64,000 bases of DNA from Hydra vulgaris (GCF_038396675.1 NC_088934.1:6610001-6674000); one strand, 5' to 3'. Positions 15,353 through 27,039 are shown, counted from the stretch's first letter. The notes: generated from the sequence alone by a model not told the origin. Numbers and translations are program-made.

Positions 15353-15921
15353 ATAAATTAGTAAAAAACACTTATCTAACTTTTTTCTTCAACTCGAAGT
15401 TTCACCATTGCTGGATCATCAGGAAGAGTTACTAAATCTCAAAAAAAATTCAATCTATAGAAAAAAATATTTTATAGGAAGTTATAATTGCTATATAATT
15501 TTTTGGTTAACGGGAAGTTACAGAAAGTAATTATTAAATAAATATCTTTGGAATGGGGATAGTTTAATTTGCTCATTTGCTTTTATAATTTTTGAAGAGG
15601 TATTTATTTTCGTGCCTACATTTAAAAATTAATTCAGATTTTTTATTTAATAAATTTTCATGATTTAAATGAGTAATTATTTCAAAATTTTCTTGCAAAC
15701 ATAGCATACATTTTTTGGAAATGTTATTATAGGCAGGGGCAGATTTTAGAATAGACCATTGTAAATTAAAATTTTTATTTTGTTCTTTTAAATCCCAAAT
15801 ATATTTTGACAGCATTGTCTCTTTTGAATATTTTTTGTGTTTAAACGATTCTTTGTGGTTGGCATAACGTTTTTTCCATTCCCCTCGAAAAAAGTTAAAT
15901 AAGTGTTTTTTACTAATTTAT
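15353..15921 (-). mobile_element. Penelope-like element fragment with hammerhead ribozyme
   Basis: On the minus strand a frame at 15815-15573 encodes the C-terminal part of a Penelope-type endonuclease: LSKYIWDLKEQNKNF, then KKCMLCLQENFEIITH and FKCRHENKYLFKN. This fits the region after the GIY-YIG motif (LSKYIW, a CxxC pair, CRH). Traces of the upstream [16 protein letters not shown] segment are visible to about 15900. Downstream come a short 3' UTR and a hammerhead motif (15378-15430). A 35-base sequence just 3' of the predicted cleavage point (minus, 15387-15353) occurs inverted at 15887-15921 on the plus strand. Penelope elements are known to carry inverted partial terminal copies and hammerheads. 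The element is strongly 5'-truncated; no reverse transcriptase remains. Confidence 0.75.
15378..15430 (-). ncRNA. Hammerhead ribozyme motif (type I, minimal stem III)
   Basis: In 5' to 3' order on the minus strand: stem I strand ending CUCUUC; core CUGAUGA; stem II CCA-GCAA-UGG with a GNRA loop; core GAAA; a minimal stem III (AC..GU around UUCGA); cleavage triplet GUU; then the stem I partner GAAGA and an outer GUU that can pair with AAC. All invariant core positions are present. GUU instead of the usual GUC predicts slower cleavage. Predicted cut is between 15391 and 15390. Penelope-like retroelements are known hosts of this ribozyme class, and the adjacent coding fragment fits that. Confidence 0.78.
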
Positions 15922-15936
15922 ATCTATATATCTAAA

Positions 15937-16096
<160 letters not shown>

Positions 16097-16099
16097 CAC

Positions 16100-16790
16100 A
16101 GACTTATTATTTAAAATTGTCATCGTTTTGTCAGAAGTTTGGTGTTCATGCTCCTTGAACCTTAGACCATCGATCTAACTTTGTAAACTGACTTTTAATG
16201 AGAATAAAGCTTCTTGATTTAAATAAAAGCACTGATTTCAAATAGAATAAGTTATTATTTAAATAAATGTCTTGAGATCGATTCGATTATTCAACCCAAG
16301 CAGCTTTGCTAATCTGGCTAAAGTAAATCAATCATAAATATTTGGTTAAATGTAATAAATAAATAGATCTAAAATGACTTTGTTAATGGTTCAAAAATAA
16401 TGTTGTACTGTTATTAAAATTTGTTGTTATTTTGCTCTGGTATTTATTTTGATATGTTTGAAAAAAAATTTTATCGCAAAAAAAAAAGCATCTATAAAAC
16501 GAAAAAAGTATTAATATTATAAAAAAGCTACCTTTATTTCATTTGATTAAATTACAAGTATTAAATTCTTCTTTGCTGGTGTAGCGATACGGATTACCTA
16601 GAAAATCAAAATTTGCTATTAAAATATTTTAACTCTACGATAAATCAACTCAACTCTAATTTAATGCAAATTAACCGTGGGAGTTAAAACATTTTAAAAC
16701 ATGGAGAAATGGATTGACCGGGGGCATAAATATTTCAAACCCCTTCCCTTTAAAATAAATATACCACCCACTTTGATATACGTGTTATAC
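16100..16790 (+). repeat. Dispersed repeat R2, copy B
   Basis: Diverged direct copy of 14340-15060. The two copies bracket the microsatellites and the Penelope-like fragment. No coding frame. Confidence 0.6.
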
Positions 16791-17119
16791 TATTTAACTA
16801 TAGTACTTGAATAATTATTAAAAAAAAAAACACAAACACACAACTCAGGGGAATCTTTCGTTTGACATATTAAGTAAATTTTCTGAAATGTGTTATATGA
16901 TATTGTCTTCTTTTATAAGATTTCATTTTTTATTTTTAACACCTTTTTCATTTGATATTTACGTAAGATATTTACGTAAATATCGTAACTTCGATGCCTT
17001 TTTAAGCATTTTATAAAAATCCAGAAACTGATAATATGATGACGAAGACTGTGTTTTAAACTGTATTAAACAGTTTAAGTTTTTCGTGTTTAACAGTTGT
17101 TTGGTATAAAATATTAAAC

Positions 17120-17360
17120 TGTTTCAATCTAATGAGCAAAATCATGCTAACAAAAAGATAATGTAAACAAAAAAAGTTACGTTTAGTATATGCACTTGAT
17201 ATTTTTGAAAACAGCAACAAATCTTTAAAGTACTTAAATAAAATTATTTTTAATGCAAGAGAATTAGCTGACGAATTTGACTTCAACTTTAATTTTGAAT
17301 CAACAATACCACAATATCGAGTAAAAGAAAGAAGAAAGAAAAATGCTCTCATCCAAAGTT
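17120..17360 (+). pseudogene. hAT-like transposase fragment (52-kDa repressor type)
   Basis: The plus-strand frame reads RLVYALDIFENSNKSLKYLN, followed by IIFNARELADEFDFNF and a PQYRVKERRKK tail. This resembles the part of 52-kDa-repressor-like (THAP0/hAT) proteins where a leucine-rich helix precedes the polybasic RxR site and the YYRRS motif. Only about 75 codons survive and the neighbouring DNA is full of stops. The call rests on remembered similarity. Confidence 0.35.
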
Positions 17361-18420
17361 TTTTTTTAATAGTTATTATTCATAACTACTAAAAAAAATT
17401 TGCAACAAATAAACAAATAAATCATTAAATAGAAAACAAATAAATCAAAATTGTTAAATATCTTTTGATATCTCCCAGTAATTGACAATTTATATCATAC
17501 AAACTTGCCTTTACTCAGGGTTGCTTTTGTACTTGTCTTTAATAAAGTCAACAATAAATTATCTTTTGAAAATGATCAAAAAACTTGGATGATTGTATCA
17601 TTTTTGAAAATAGTTTAGCAAAATTTAGCTTTATTTCTTCGAAAGAAAATAAGGAAGTAATATGGGTTCGAAAAAAGATACAATAATGAAATAACTGATG
17701 TATTACGTTTTTAATCAGGATTTTTAAAACAATTAAAAATAACATTGAACCTAAGCGTCAACGTGGCACTCATTGCAATCGGCTTCATAAAAACCGTCGA
17801 TTAAAAAATTCCTCGTGGTAATATACTTAAATATTTAAACCATTGTGAAATCGAGATTTAGGTACTTTAGAAATATCTCGGAAAATGTGTCTCATTGTTT
17901 AATAATTTTAAAGATTAAAATTCAAAAAAAGTTTCGGTTAAAAGTCAAAAACGGTTGATGAATGGGATATTTATTTTAGTAGTAATCAAAAAATAGTAGA
18001 TTATTGTAACAAAGATTCACTTTATTTAAAGCTTCTAAAGACTTGAATAAACGCACTAATCTCAAAAATTACTTTATTTAAAATCATAATTGTTGATAAA
18101 AATACAAATAAACGCCATCTTATGTCTACAGAAGAATAAGCTAATTTATAAGAAATTTTATTTATAGATTATAGTCTAATATAAGTAGATTATTAAAATG
18201 AAATACTGTGTACAGATTATAACACTATGTGACAAATTTTCACTTTTGTTCTGTTCCTGGGTTGAAAGTGTGTTTTCCTAACCCGTTGCTGTTATTCCAG
18301 AAAAACTTTGCTTCTGCGAACAGGATAATGAAATTTGAAAAAACGCGTGTTTTTAAAAAAATTCTCGATTTGCTTTGAATGCTAAGCTAACTCCTATATT
18401 ATCACTGAACTGCTAGAGTT
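17360..18420. other. No gene recognised; includes a 44-base R2 piece
   Basis: AT-rich with stop-filled frames. Around 18022-18066 there is an almost exact copy of the AAGCTTCTAAAGACTTG region of repeat R2. Confidence 0.4.
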
Positions 18421-18455
18421 GTCCAGATGTTTCTACAATTCTCCTAAACACTCTA

Positions 18456-18548
18456 GAACGTTCAAGAAACTTCCAGAACTTTCGAGAAACTCTCAGAACT
18501 TTCTAGAACATTTTCGAACGTTCCAAAAGTAGCTGTACACGTATAAAA
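18456..18548 (+). promoter_or_regulatory. Heat-shock-element array with TATA box
   Basis: Alternating GAA and TTC triplets sit at exact 5-base steps from 18456 to 18523. Of 14 slots, 12 match in the correct alternation; the exceptions are 18491 (TCT) and 18511 (TTT). The first seven slots are perfect and uninterrupted. HSF trimers bind arrays of nGAAn units in alternating orientation, so this is a near-ideal extended heat shock element. A TATA box (TATAAAAG, 18542) follows 19 bases after the last unit. The coding region begins about 70 bases further on. Confidence 0.85.
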
Positions 18549-18599
18549 GCACAGGTGTCTCGAACCAAGTTTCTAATTTGAGTTATTGCAGACTGAAAG

Positions 18600-20242
18600 G
18601 ATAAAGATTCGTAGTTGAAGAGAGGTTATTTATTTGATTGTTTGCATCCAGCTGATTCATTCTGCAACGTGCGAGGACAATTCATAAAAACAAGTGCAAA
18701 AAAATTCCGTGGAAGCAAGTTGTATAATGTGCAAGACCTACTAGGCATCGGGGAACAAGATAAATCTTGGGCACCGCATTTCATCTGCAAATATTGCAAG
18801 AATACACCCAAAGATAAATTGAACAGTTTCTTCTCACTTTGATGTGTGTTTAATTCATTTTGATATAATTTTAATGCTTTAGGTCTAGTTCATTTCAAGG
18901 AGTTGTAATTTTCAAAGTTTTTCCATGAGTTGTGTACTGTTTTCCTGCAGTACACAACTGACTCACAACTATACGTTCCATCTTGAAATCGTTCCATTTT
19001 TTGAAAATTCTTGTCCTCAAATTATTATTATTCTTATGTATTATTATGTGTTATGTTACAGGTTGGTACAGAGGAGAGAAGCTAGCCATGAAGTTTGCTT
19101 TCTCTCGAACTTGGCGAGAGCTGACGGTCCACACAAGCAATTGCTACTTCTGCATGGTAAACCCAAAAAATTGTCGCACCGTCAAAAATGCTCCTAAAAA
19201 TCGTTTATCTATACATAACTTCTTTCATCACCCCAGTAACACACAAACCTAATCTGCCAGTTCCAACTCCTCCTAAACGGCATCGGCCATTTTCAAGAGA
19301 CAGCAGCTAGTCGAATAGCGAGACAGATCCTGAAGATATGGACTACGATTCCGTAGATGAAGTTGGGGATAGAAAGTCGTACTTCCCTAACCAGAAAAAC
19401 GTAAACAATTTTATTAGGAACCTTGGGCTTACAAAACTGAATGCTGAGCTTCTAATATCTTGGTTCAAACAGTGGAGCTTGGTTGATGGTAACGTACAAG
19501 TCACGGATCAGAGGAAGCGGCATAAAAGATTCTATAACTTCTTCAGTCAGTGTGATAGGATGTGCTTCTGCAACGATGTTGCCGGTCTATTCCAGGATAT
19601 AGGTTTCTTGTGTAATCCTATTGAATTGCGCCTATTTATAGACAGCTTATCCCGGAGCTTCAAAGCTTTGTTGCTTCACATTGGAAACAACTACCCTTCT
19701 CTACCGATGGTCCACGCTGTGCATCTTAAAGAGGACTACACCAGTGTTAAAATGTTGCTAAGTGAACTAAAGTATGGCGGCTACGGATGGGAAAACATTG
19801 ATGACTTCAAAATGGTATCATTCCTCATGGGTCTTCAAGGAGGTTTCACAAAATTTTTTTGTTTCCTCTATCTCTTAGACAGCCGTGACACTTTATTGCA
19901 CAAAGCATCGGCCACAACGGATCAAGTTTTATGTTAGGAAGAGCAATGTAAAGTAGGAGCCGCTTATAAAACCTCATAAAGTGCTTATGCCACGGTTGCA
20001 CATCAATTCAGGCCTCATTAAGCAATTTTTCACTGCTCTTGACAAGGAGTCAGCATCATTTCAATACCTTCAAGATCTTTTTCAAAGTTGTCTGAGACTA
20101 AGGTCAGGGGTGGTATATTCGTTGGACCACAGATCAACAACATCATAGAATGTAAGTATTTTGCAAAGCTGTTAAACAATAAGGAGAGAGCGGCTTGGAG
20201 CAGTTTGTTTGCAGTTGTTCAAGGCTTCCTAGGTAATCATGA
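18600..20242 (+). pseudogene. Unclassified zinc-ribbon gene family, decayed and truncated
   Basis: A first exon (about 18615-18840) encodes LFDCLHPADSFCNVRGQF and DKSWAPHFICKYCKN, a Cys-rich start. After an acceptor (ATGTTACAG, 19061) the product continues WYRGEKLAMKFAFSRTWREL and NCYFCMVNPKNC. A third block, 19338-19937, includes VTDQRKRHKRFYNFFSQ, CNDVAGLFQDIGF, LFIDSLSRSFKALLLHIGN, VHLKEDYTSVKMLLSELKYG and FLMGLQGGFTKF. Frameshifted traces (LHINSGLIKQF, GGIFVGPQINNIIECK, AAWSSLFAVVQGFLGNHE) run to 20242, where LINE sequence begins. I recognise this as a multi-copy family also found in arthropod genomes, with no established function. The heat-shock promoter lies directly upstream. It is probably part of a mobile element, and this copy is dead. 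Confidence 0.6.
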
Positions 20243-23200
20243 AACAACTAAAAATTAAAAATGATCTAGTTATAGAAAAAGCTCATAGAATAGGCCCATC
20301 TAAAGAAGATAAGAAACCGAGAACTATTGTCCTAAAGTTGTTAAATTTTCAAGACAAAACAAAAATACTCAATGCTACAAAAAACTAGCGAGGAACAGGG
20401 ATTTATGTTAATGAGGATTTCGCTAAAGAAACGATCGAAAGCCGAAAAAAATTGTGGGATCAAGTCAAAAAGCTGCGACTAGAAGGTAAGTATGCAGTTG
20501 TAAAATATGATAAAATTTTTTCTAGAGAATTTTGGAAGTAAATGTGTTCGTTCTTAAAAAGAACTCCTTTTTAATTTATTTGTTATAACTAATCATGGCT
20601 TTAATAAGTGACTTTGAAACTCTTGCCTTTAATTTTTTTTAAACGAAATTTTTTTCATTACACGAAAACTCCGACCCAGATATTAATTATTTTCATGATA
20701 CAAAAATCGAATGTTCTTACTATTATCCAAATGAGTTAAAGGGACTTCTATTTAAGAATGTTAACAAGGAAAGCAACGTTCAAATTAGAATTCTACATGT
20801 AAATATCAGAAGCATTAATTGTAATTTTGAAAAGTTCCAAAATTTACTTGAGGAAACTAAATACTTTTTTAATATTATTTGCTTAACTGAAACTTGGGCT
20901 ACCTCAAACGACACTGATAAAAATTCTAATTTTTATCTTTCTCATTTTGAATTGATTTCTCTTGAAAGGCAAGTAAATAAGCGTGGTGGTGGAGTTCTAA
21001 TTTACGTTCGTGAAAATATTAGGCATTGCTGTAGAAATGATCTTTGCGTTTCTAGCGGCGATGGAGAAATATTAACAATTGCGATTATTAATGAACAAAC
21101 AAAAATCATTTTAATTAGCTGTTTTTATCGACCACCAGATGGCGTAAGCGAGAACTTGAGCATGTTTTTACAGCAAAAAGTTATTGCGAAAGGTAACAAC
21201 GAAAAGAAAAAAAACTTTCTAATTAGTAATTTTAATATGAATTGTTTTGACTACAATGACGATAACAAAGTTAGAAATTTTTATGATGCAATTTTTGAAT
21301 CTGGAGCAATTCCTTTAATAAGTCGTCCAACTAGAGTAACAAAAAATTCAGCAACCTTGCTGGATAATATTATTTCCACAGACTTTTTCAACAGTGGTAT
21401 AAAATTGGGCATCTTAAAAACAGATATTTCAGACCACTTTCCTATTTTTCAAACCATAAACACTGACCAACCACAACAAAAATTAAATAAAGTTATAAAA
21501 AAACGTTTTTTTAAACCATCAAACATCAACTATCTTTCAAAAATCAGCTCTCATTATTACATTGGAAACACTTAAATTCTAATGAAAACGCAAACAACCT
21601 TTATGAAAAGTTCTTTGAAACATTCACCTCTGTTTACGAATCTAATTTCCCAATTGTTACAATTACATTAAAAACAAAACACTTTATTAATCCCTGGATT
21701 ACCAAAGGATTCAAAAAATCATCCAAAACAAACTAAAAGCTATACATAAAATATCTGAAAACAAAACACCAGCTAGCGAAAAAATTTACAAAGATTACAA
21801 AAATCTTTTCGAAAAAATTTGAAAAAATTTAAAAAAAAGATTCAAAATTAATTAATAAAGTTAAAAATGACTCAAAAAGCACTTGGAAGGTATTAAAAGA
21901 AATTACTGGAAATCAAAAAACATGCTCAAGCTCTTTACCACAAATGTTGAAAGTCGATAACAATAGCTTGTATGAACCACAAATAATAGCTCATGAATTC
22001 AATAAATATTTCACTGAAATTGGATCAACTCTGTCAAGAAAAATACCAAATATCCAAACCTCATTTTATGATTTTTTGGTACCTATTGACAAAGATATTT
22101 GTTCTGAAGAAATATCTGCCGAACTATTATTTGATGAGTTTAAAAAAGCTTTCAAATCCTTAAAAAAAAATAAAGCACCTGGTGCAGATGAAATAAACGG
22201 GAATATTGTTATAGATTGCTACGAACAATTAAAAAATATTCTTTTTAAAATTTTCAGAGCATCTATTCATAAAGTTATTTTTCCTGAACGTTTAAAACTT
22301 GCCAGGGTTACTCCTATTCATAAAGAAGGCGACAGATCCAATATCAGTAACTATCGCCCTATCTCTGTTCTTTCTATATTTTCTAAAATTTTAGAAAGAA
22401 TTATTTTCAACAGAGTATACAATTACTTTAATTACAACAACTTATTTCATGACAGTATGTTTCCAGAAAAGGGAGTTTAACTGAACATGCCATTATTCAA
22501 TTTATACATAACATCTCTGAATCTTTTGAAAAATCTCAATATTCACTATGCGTTTTTATTGACCTATCAAAAGCTTTTGATACGGTCGATCACCGCATTT
22601 TAATCAAAAAAATTAAACATTATGGTTTAAACAATAAAATCTTAAAATGCTTTAAAAGCTATTTAACAAATTGAAAATAACTTGTGTATAGTAATGATGG
22701 TCAGCAAAGTGAACCCCTGAGCATAACCTGTGGTGTTCCACAAGGTTCTATTCTCGGACCACTACTATTTTTAATCTATGTAAACGACTTGAACAATGCT
22801 TCCAAATTGAAAAGTATAATGTTCGCTGTTGATACTAATCTTTTCTTATCCCATACTGATGTTTATGAAGTCTTTTCAACTACAAACAAAGAACTCAGTC
22901 TCATTTCTAATTGGTTCAAAAATAATAAATTAACTTTAAATATTAACAAAACAGAATGGATTATCTTTCACTCCTGTGCAAAAAAGCGTTTTTTACTAAG
23001 TAATATGCCTAAAATTTATACTGATGAAACGATAATAAAAAGAAATAGGGTTATAAAATTCTTAGGTGTTTATCTTGATGAGAATATTACTTGGAGAAAA
23101 CATATTGATCATGTAAGCACAAAAATTTCTAAAAAACATTGGCATTTTATACAAAGCCCGAAATTATCTAAACAAAAAAAACCTAACCCAACTCTATTAT

Positions 23201-23740
23201 TCATTTATACCCAATTATATAAATTATAAAGTACGGATAAAAGTAAATTACAACATCTTTATCGCCGTCAGAAACATGCAATCTGCGTAGTTAATTATGC
23301 GGATCGCCTTTCACATTCAAAATATTTTTATGATTATATGAAGGTTCTAGATGTTTATAAACTGAACGTATTTAATGTCTTATGTTTTACTTTTATATGG
23401 AAAAACGATTTATCTTTATTTGTTTTTAACGACCTTTTTTTTTTAAAACCAATAAATCAATACACATTAAGAAATTATAGTTTTTTAAATGAACCTTTTT
23501 GTAGAACTAAGTTCAATCAATTTTGTATTTCATATCGTGCACCCCATCTTTGGAATAAAATAGTATTACCAAACTTTGATCCTTCTATTAATCTTCCTGT
23601 TTTTAAAACTAAGTTAAAAAAAAAATTCGGTTGCTTTTTGTAATAGCTATTTTTATTTAAAATATAAGCTCTAAAAAATCTTAACTATTTATTTTTATAT
23701 TTCCTATAGTTTAATGCATTCCAAGTTATAAAAAAACACA
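20243..23740 (+). mobile_element. CR1/Jockey-like LINE, inactive
   Basis: It contains the C-terminal part of ORF1 (20250-20540: LVIEKAHRIGPSKEDKK and KLWDQVKKLRLEGKYAV) and then ORF2 from about 20660. It joins the decayed zinc-ribbon gene at 20242, so its 5' end is truncated. ORF2 holds endonuclease and reverse transcriptase but is broken by frameshifts and stops. No poly(A) or convincing target duplication was found at the 3' end (about 23740). Confidence 0.8.
20660..23643 (+). pseudogene. LINE ORF2 (endonuclease + reverse transcriptase)
   Basis: The APE-type endonuclease starts near ILHVNIRSINCNFEKF, with ICLTETW (20880), GGGVLIYVR, SCFYRPPDG, SNFNMNCFDY and DISDHFPIF at 21430. The reverse transcriptase follows: KAPGADEINGNIV, NYRPISVLSIFSKILERI, FIDLSKAFDTVDH, GVPQGSILGPLLFLIYVNDL, and the C-terminal connection domain to 23643. 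Two catalytic sites are changed: the endonuclease GDFN is SNFN (Asp lost) and the RT FADD is FAVD. Frameshifts or stops occur near 21570, 21735, 22478 and 22673. The enzyme would have carried out target-primed reverse transcription. Confidence 0.85.
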
Positions 23741-23744
23741 CAAT

Positions 23745-24395
23745 TTGCTGGGAAATAGTAGCAATACAGTTTTAACCATTAAGTTTTAATCTGGCTTACT
23801 TTATTCATAAAAAATCCCAAACACAACAGAAAGTCTGGATGAACGCAGGATGTATGTTTTCTATGCTTACAAAAAGCCAACAGAGATATGACTAATTTTT
23901 TGTTTGAGGGTTTACAAAAAGTCTTTCATCATCAAATTGATTTCAATAATCATTGATTGAGGCTTGGATTTTAGACTTAAAACAGACTTAAAACAGCCAA
24001 CAGTTGGCTGAAAAGCATACTGACTTATTAGCGTTTCTATTAATCGAAATTTTTGTAAATTTCAATTTTTTTTTGTGTGTAAAAATTTGAAAATGTAAAA
24101 AAGCGTATAAAAATGCGACTTATAAGCGTTAAAAAATACAACAAAAAATTAACAAAACCTTACTAATGTCTTCTAAATTTTTGATTATCCAATTTTTAAT
24201 AAGTCCATTTGTTGTTGTAATCTATGAATTATAGAACACAGTTACTTAGTACTTGTTATTTGCTTTGCGTTAGTAGTGAATTTCATAGTGTATATTTCAA
24301 TTTCAAAAAGTTGCAATATTTGTTGCATTTTATTTGTGGTTTTTCATTATAACTGTTTTCGTTTTACAGTAAAAAATAAATAAACTAGAGTATTG
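23745..24395. other. No gene recognised
   Basis: AT-rich sequence between the LINE and the next transposase-like gene. The promoter of that gene may lie here, but no TATA or other signal stands out. Confidence 0.35.
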
Positions 24396-24399
24396 TGTT

Positions 24400-27039
24400 A
24401 TGGAGAGTTTAAAATTGAAACAAACTAAACATTCTTCTACAACTAATTTAACTAAGTATCTTGGAGTTGGAAAAGATTGGTTGGAAACAGAAGTTCCTAC
24501 ACTGAGAGATATACTAAGGAAAGGTCTACATATTTAGAAAAGTTTGCTTCTTTCTGATGATCTTGATAGGTGAGTTTTTTGAAACGATATTACAATATAA
24601 TATAAACTATATAATAGAGTTTTAGTGGGCATAGGACGTCTAATAACATCCATAGAACATCCATTAGACATCTTGACACCCGTTGGGCGTCTTGGACATT
24701 CAAAGGACGTCCAAGTATTAGACAGTTCAAGTATTTCAAATGATATTGTTACAACAGTTTAAATTTTATGTTTTTTTAGGAGATGTCATCTACCTATAAA
24801 AGAAATCGCAGTGGTATTGGCAGACTTGGTATTGAAACAATGGTCTCAATCCAATGCTATGTTTAAGACCCCTGTTGTCATATCTCTAAAAATGCTCTCA
24901 GATAAAATTTTAACTGCCTGGCATAAATTTAGAGATATTTGTAATCAAAAAGAAACAAAAGAAAAAACTGTCAAATTGTGGGAAGGTAAGCTGGACAAAT
25001 TGCTAGATATAACAAAATGTAGGTGTAACATTTTACTTTGTACAGATGAAAATTCTCCTTGTAAGAAAGTTAAAAATTGTTCTGAAAGAGCTCATATTTT
25101 ATGCATTTGCTCTAAAGCTATCAAGATGCCACAACTTGATTTACTATGGCTCAAATCTCAAAGAGATAAGGTTGGTGAAAAATCAGGCTACCAAATATAC
25201 CAACTAGACAAGGAAGAAACAGAAAGACAGATTAAAGGAGTGAAACGTAAAATAACAGATATTGCATCTATAGAAAAAAGAAAAAATTTGATTAAAAAAC
25301 CTCACATTAATACACAGGTTCAAATTGAAAACATCGAAGACAAAGTGGGGAATGACTTAGATCAAGAAACTTCACCTTAAAAAATTAAAGATGTAAATGA
25401 AAAATCCTCAGAAGACAACTCCAATAACAAACAAAAAACTTCCCCATTTATTACCATTAAACAAAACTACATGAAGATCCCTAATACAGCACTAGCATCT
25501 CTTCGATTTGACACATCTCCTGCTGCTACATCTGCAATTGTATCTGCTTTTCTTCAAGATTTGATCAAATGAAATTACTTGAATTCAAAAATGGCTAGTT
25601 TAGCATGTGATCCTAAGAAAATTTGGAGAGCCAGACAAGAGGTTATGGCTAAAACTAGAGTTTTGTCAGAAAAAATAATTATTGAAGCTTCTATCAAAGG
25701 CATATTTGTAGATGGAAGAAAAGATCCTACTCTAGTTTTGATTGAAGATTCAATTACTAAAGCGTTTTGTCGAAGAACAGAAAAGCAAAAGAACATAAGT
25801 GTTACTTCTGAACCAGATGGAAACTATTTGACCCATTACACACCTTCAAAGGGTCCAAACAAACCTACTAAAGAAGCTGCAATCGGTCTTTATAACTGGA
25901 TGGTTCCTAGAGGAGTTGATCAAACTATAATTGTGATCGGATCAGATTCTACAAATTCAATGAATGGATCTAGTAACAACGGCGGATTATTATCTCACCT
26001 GGAGAATCTTATTGGAAGAAAATGTTTTTGGTCAATTTGCATGTTACATACCAATGAGCTACCTTTAAGACACCTGATTGCAAATCTTGATGGACCTACA
26101 AACTCCAAAGATGGATTCAAAGGGCCTATAGGCAAACTATTATCGAAAATAAATTAATTAAAACGACTAGAAAAGTTTGAACCGATTGGACAGATTGAAC
26201 CTTTAATTAAAATTCCGGATGATGTTTTAAAGACTGCCGATGCTTCACTAAGCTACAAGTTAGTTTCTTATCTTGAATCAGGTATCTTGAATCATTCACT
26301 TGTCAGCAGAAAATGTGGCAATCATTGCCATAGCAGGTGGCTCACAACCGGTCAAGCAATTCTTTGGCTTTACATTAGTGACCATGGCCTGGAAGGTAAT
26401 ATTTTAAAAAATCTAAAAGTTCTTTCTCAGTTTGTGGCTCAAGTATACTTTCATATGTGGTTTATAATCAAGGTAAAGCACTCTATTGTTGATGGGCCCC
26501 ATCATCTAATCAAACTTCTTTATCTATTAAGAGGTCAAACAGTCAAAGTTATGGATGTCGTTAGTAAGTCTGTTCAAAATGGTGCATTTCATGCTCATTC
26601 TGAGTCTCTCCTTATTTATCTTCTTGCAAGCTCATCAAATGAAAATAGAGCTTTTGCAATCAAGATGATTATGAAAGTTAGGGGAGATTCAGAGCAAGGT
26701 GATGTAAGTGTAAGAAACCGAAAAAAACCTACACTTAACTTTGATACTATGACTCTCCTTGAACTCATTGACTGGAGTAATGAACAAATCTTGGAGCCAA
26801 ATTTTACATGTAATATGACGAAAAAAGATTTACAAAAAGTAATTGATTCTCCTATGGATGTACCTTACTATCCTCTCCACACCCAGTCTTGTGAAAGAGT
26901 TGTTAAACAAGTGACTGAAGCAGCAGCTGCTGTTTGTGGTTTTCAGAGGTGTGATGGTTTTATTAGAGCAAGAATAGAGCACAGAGATGTTGTTCCAAAT
27001 CTGAAATCCGAGAAAGATTTAATCAAGCTGTTTAGTTAA
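24400..27039 (+). pseudogene. Unclassified transposase-like gene, two exons, four in-frame stops
   Basis: Exon 1 is 24400-24569 (donor GTGAG) and exon 2 is 24780-27039 (acceptor TTTTTTAG). They join in frame to about 809 codons with no frameshift anywhere. The only damage is stops at 24535 (TAG), 25378 (TAA), 25570 (TGA) and 26155 (TAA). Conserved-looking blocks are VIGSDSTNSMNG; RKCFWSICMLHTNELPLRHL; DGPTNSKDGFKGPIGKLL; SRWLTTGQAILWLYISDHGL; MWFIIKVKHSIVDGPHHL; AFHAHSESLLIYLLAS; and PLHTQSCERVVKQVTEAA. I know this as a multi-copy family shared by arthropods and cnidarians, with no function I can name. Invariant D, H and E residues spread over about 500 residues would suit an RNase H-fold transposase; that is inference. 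The intron carries a GACGTC-rich short repeat. Confidence 0.6.
24615..24725. repeat. Intronic repeat with GGACGTC/GACGTCC motifs
   Basis: Several diverged copies of a roughly 10-base motif (GGACGTCTAA, AGACATCTTG, GGGCGTCTTG, GGACGTCCAA) are spaced through the intron of the transposase-like gene. Family unknown. Confidence 0.5.

Noticed and set aside
24554-24590. CTGATGA followed by GAAAC as a second hammerhead ribozyme
   Set aside because: The spacing has no stem II and the sequence is coding plus splice donor of the transposase-like gene.
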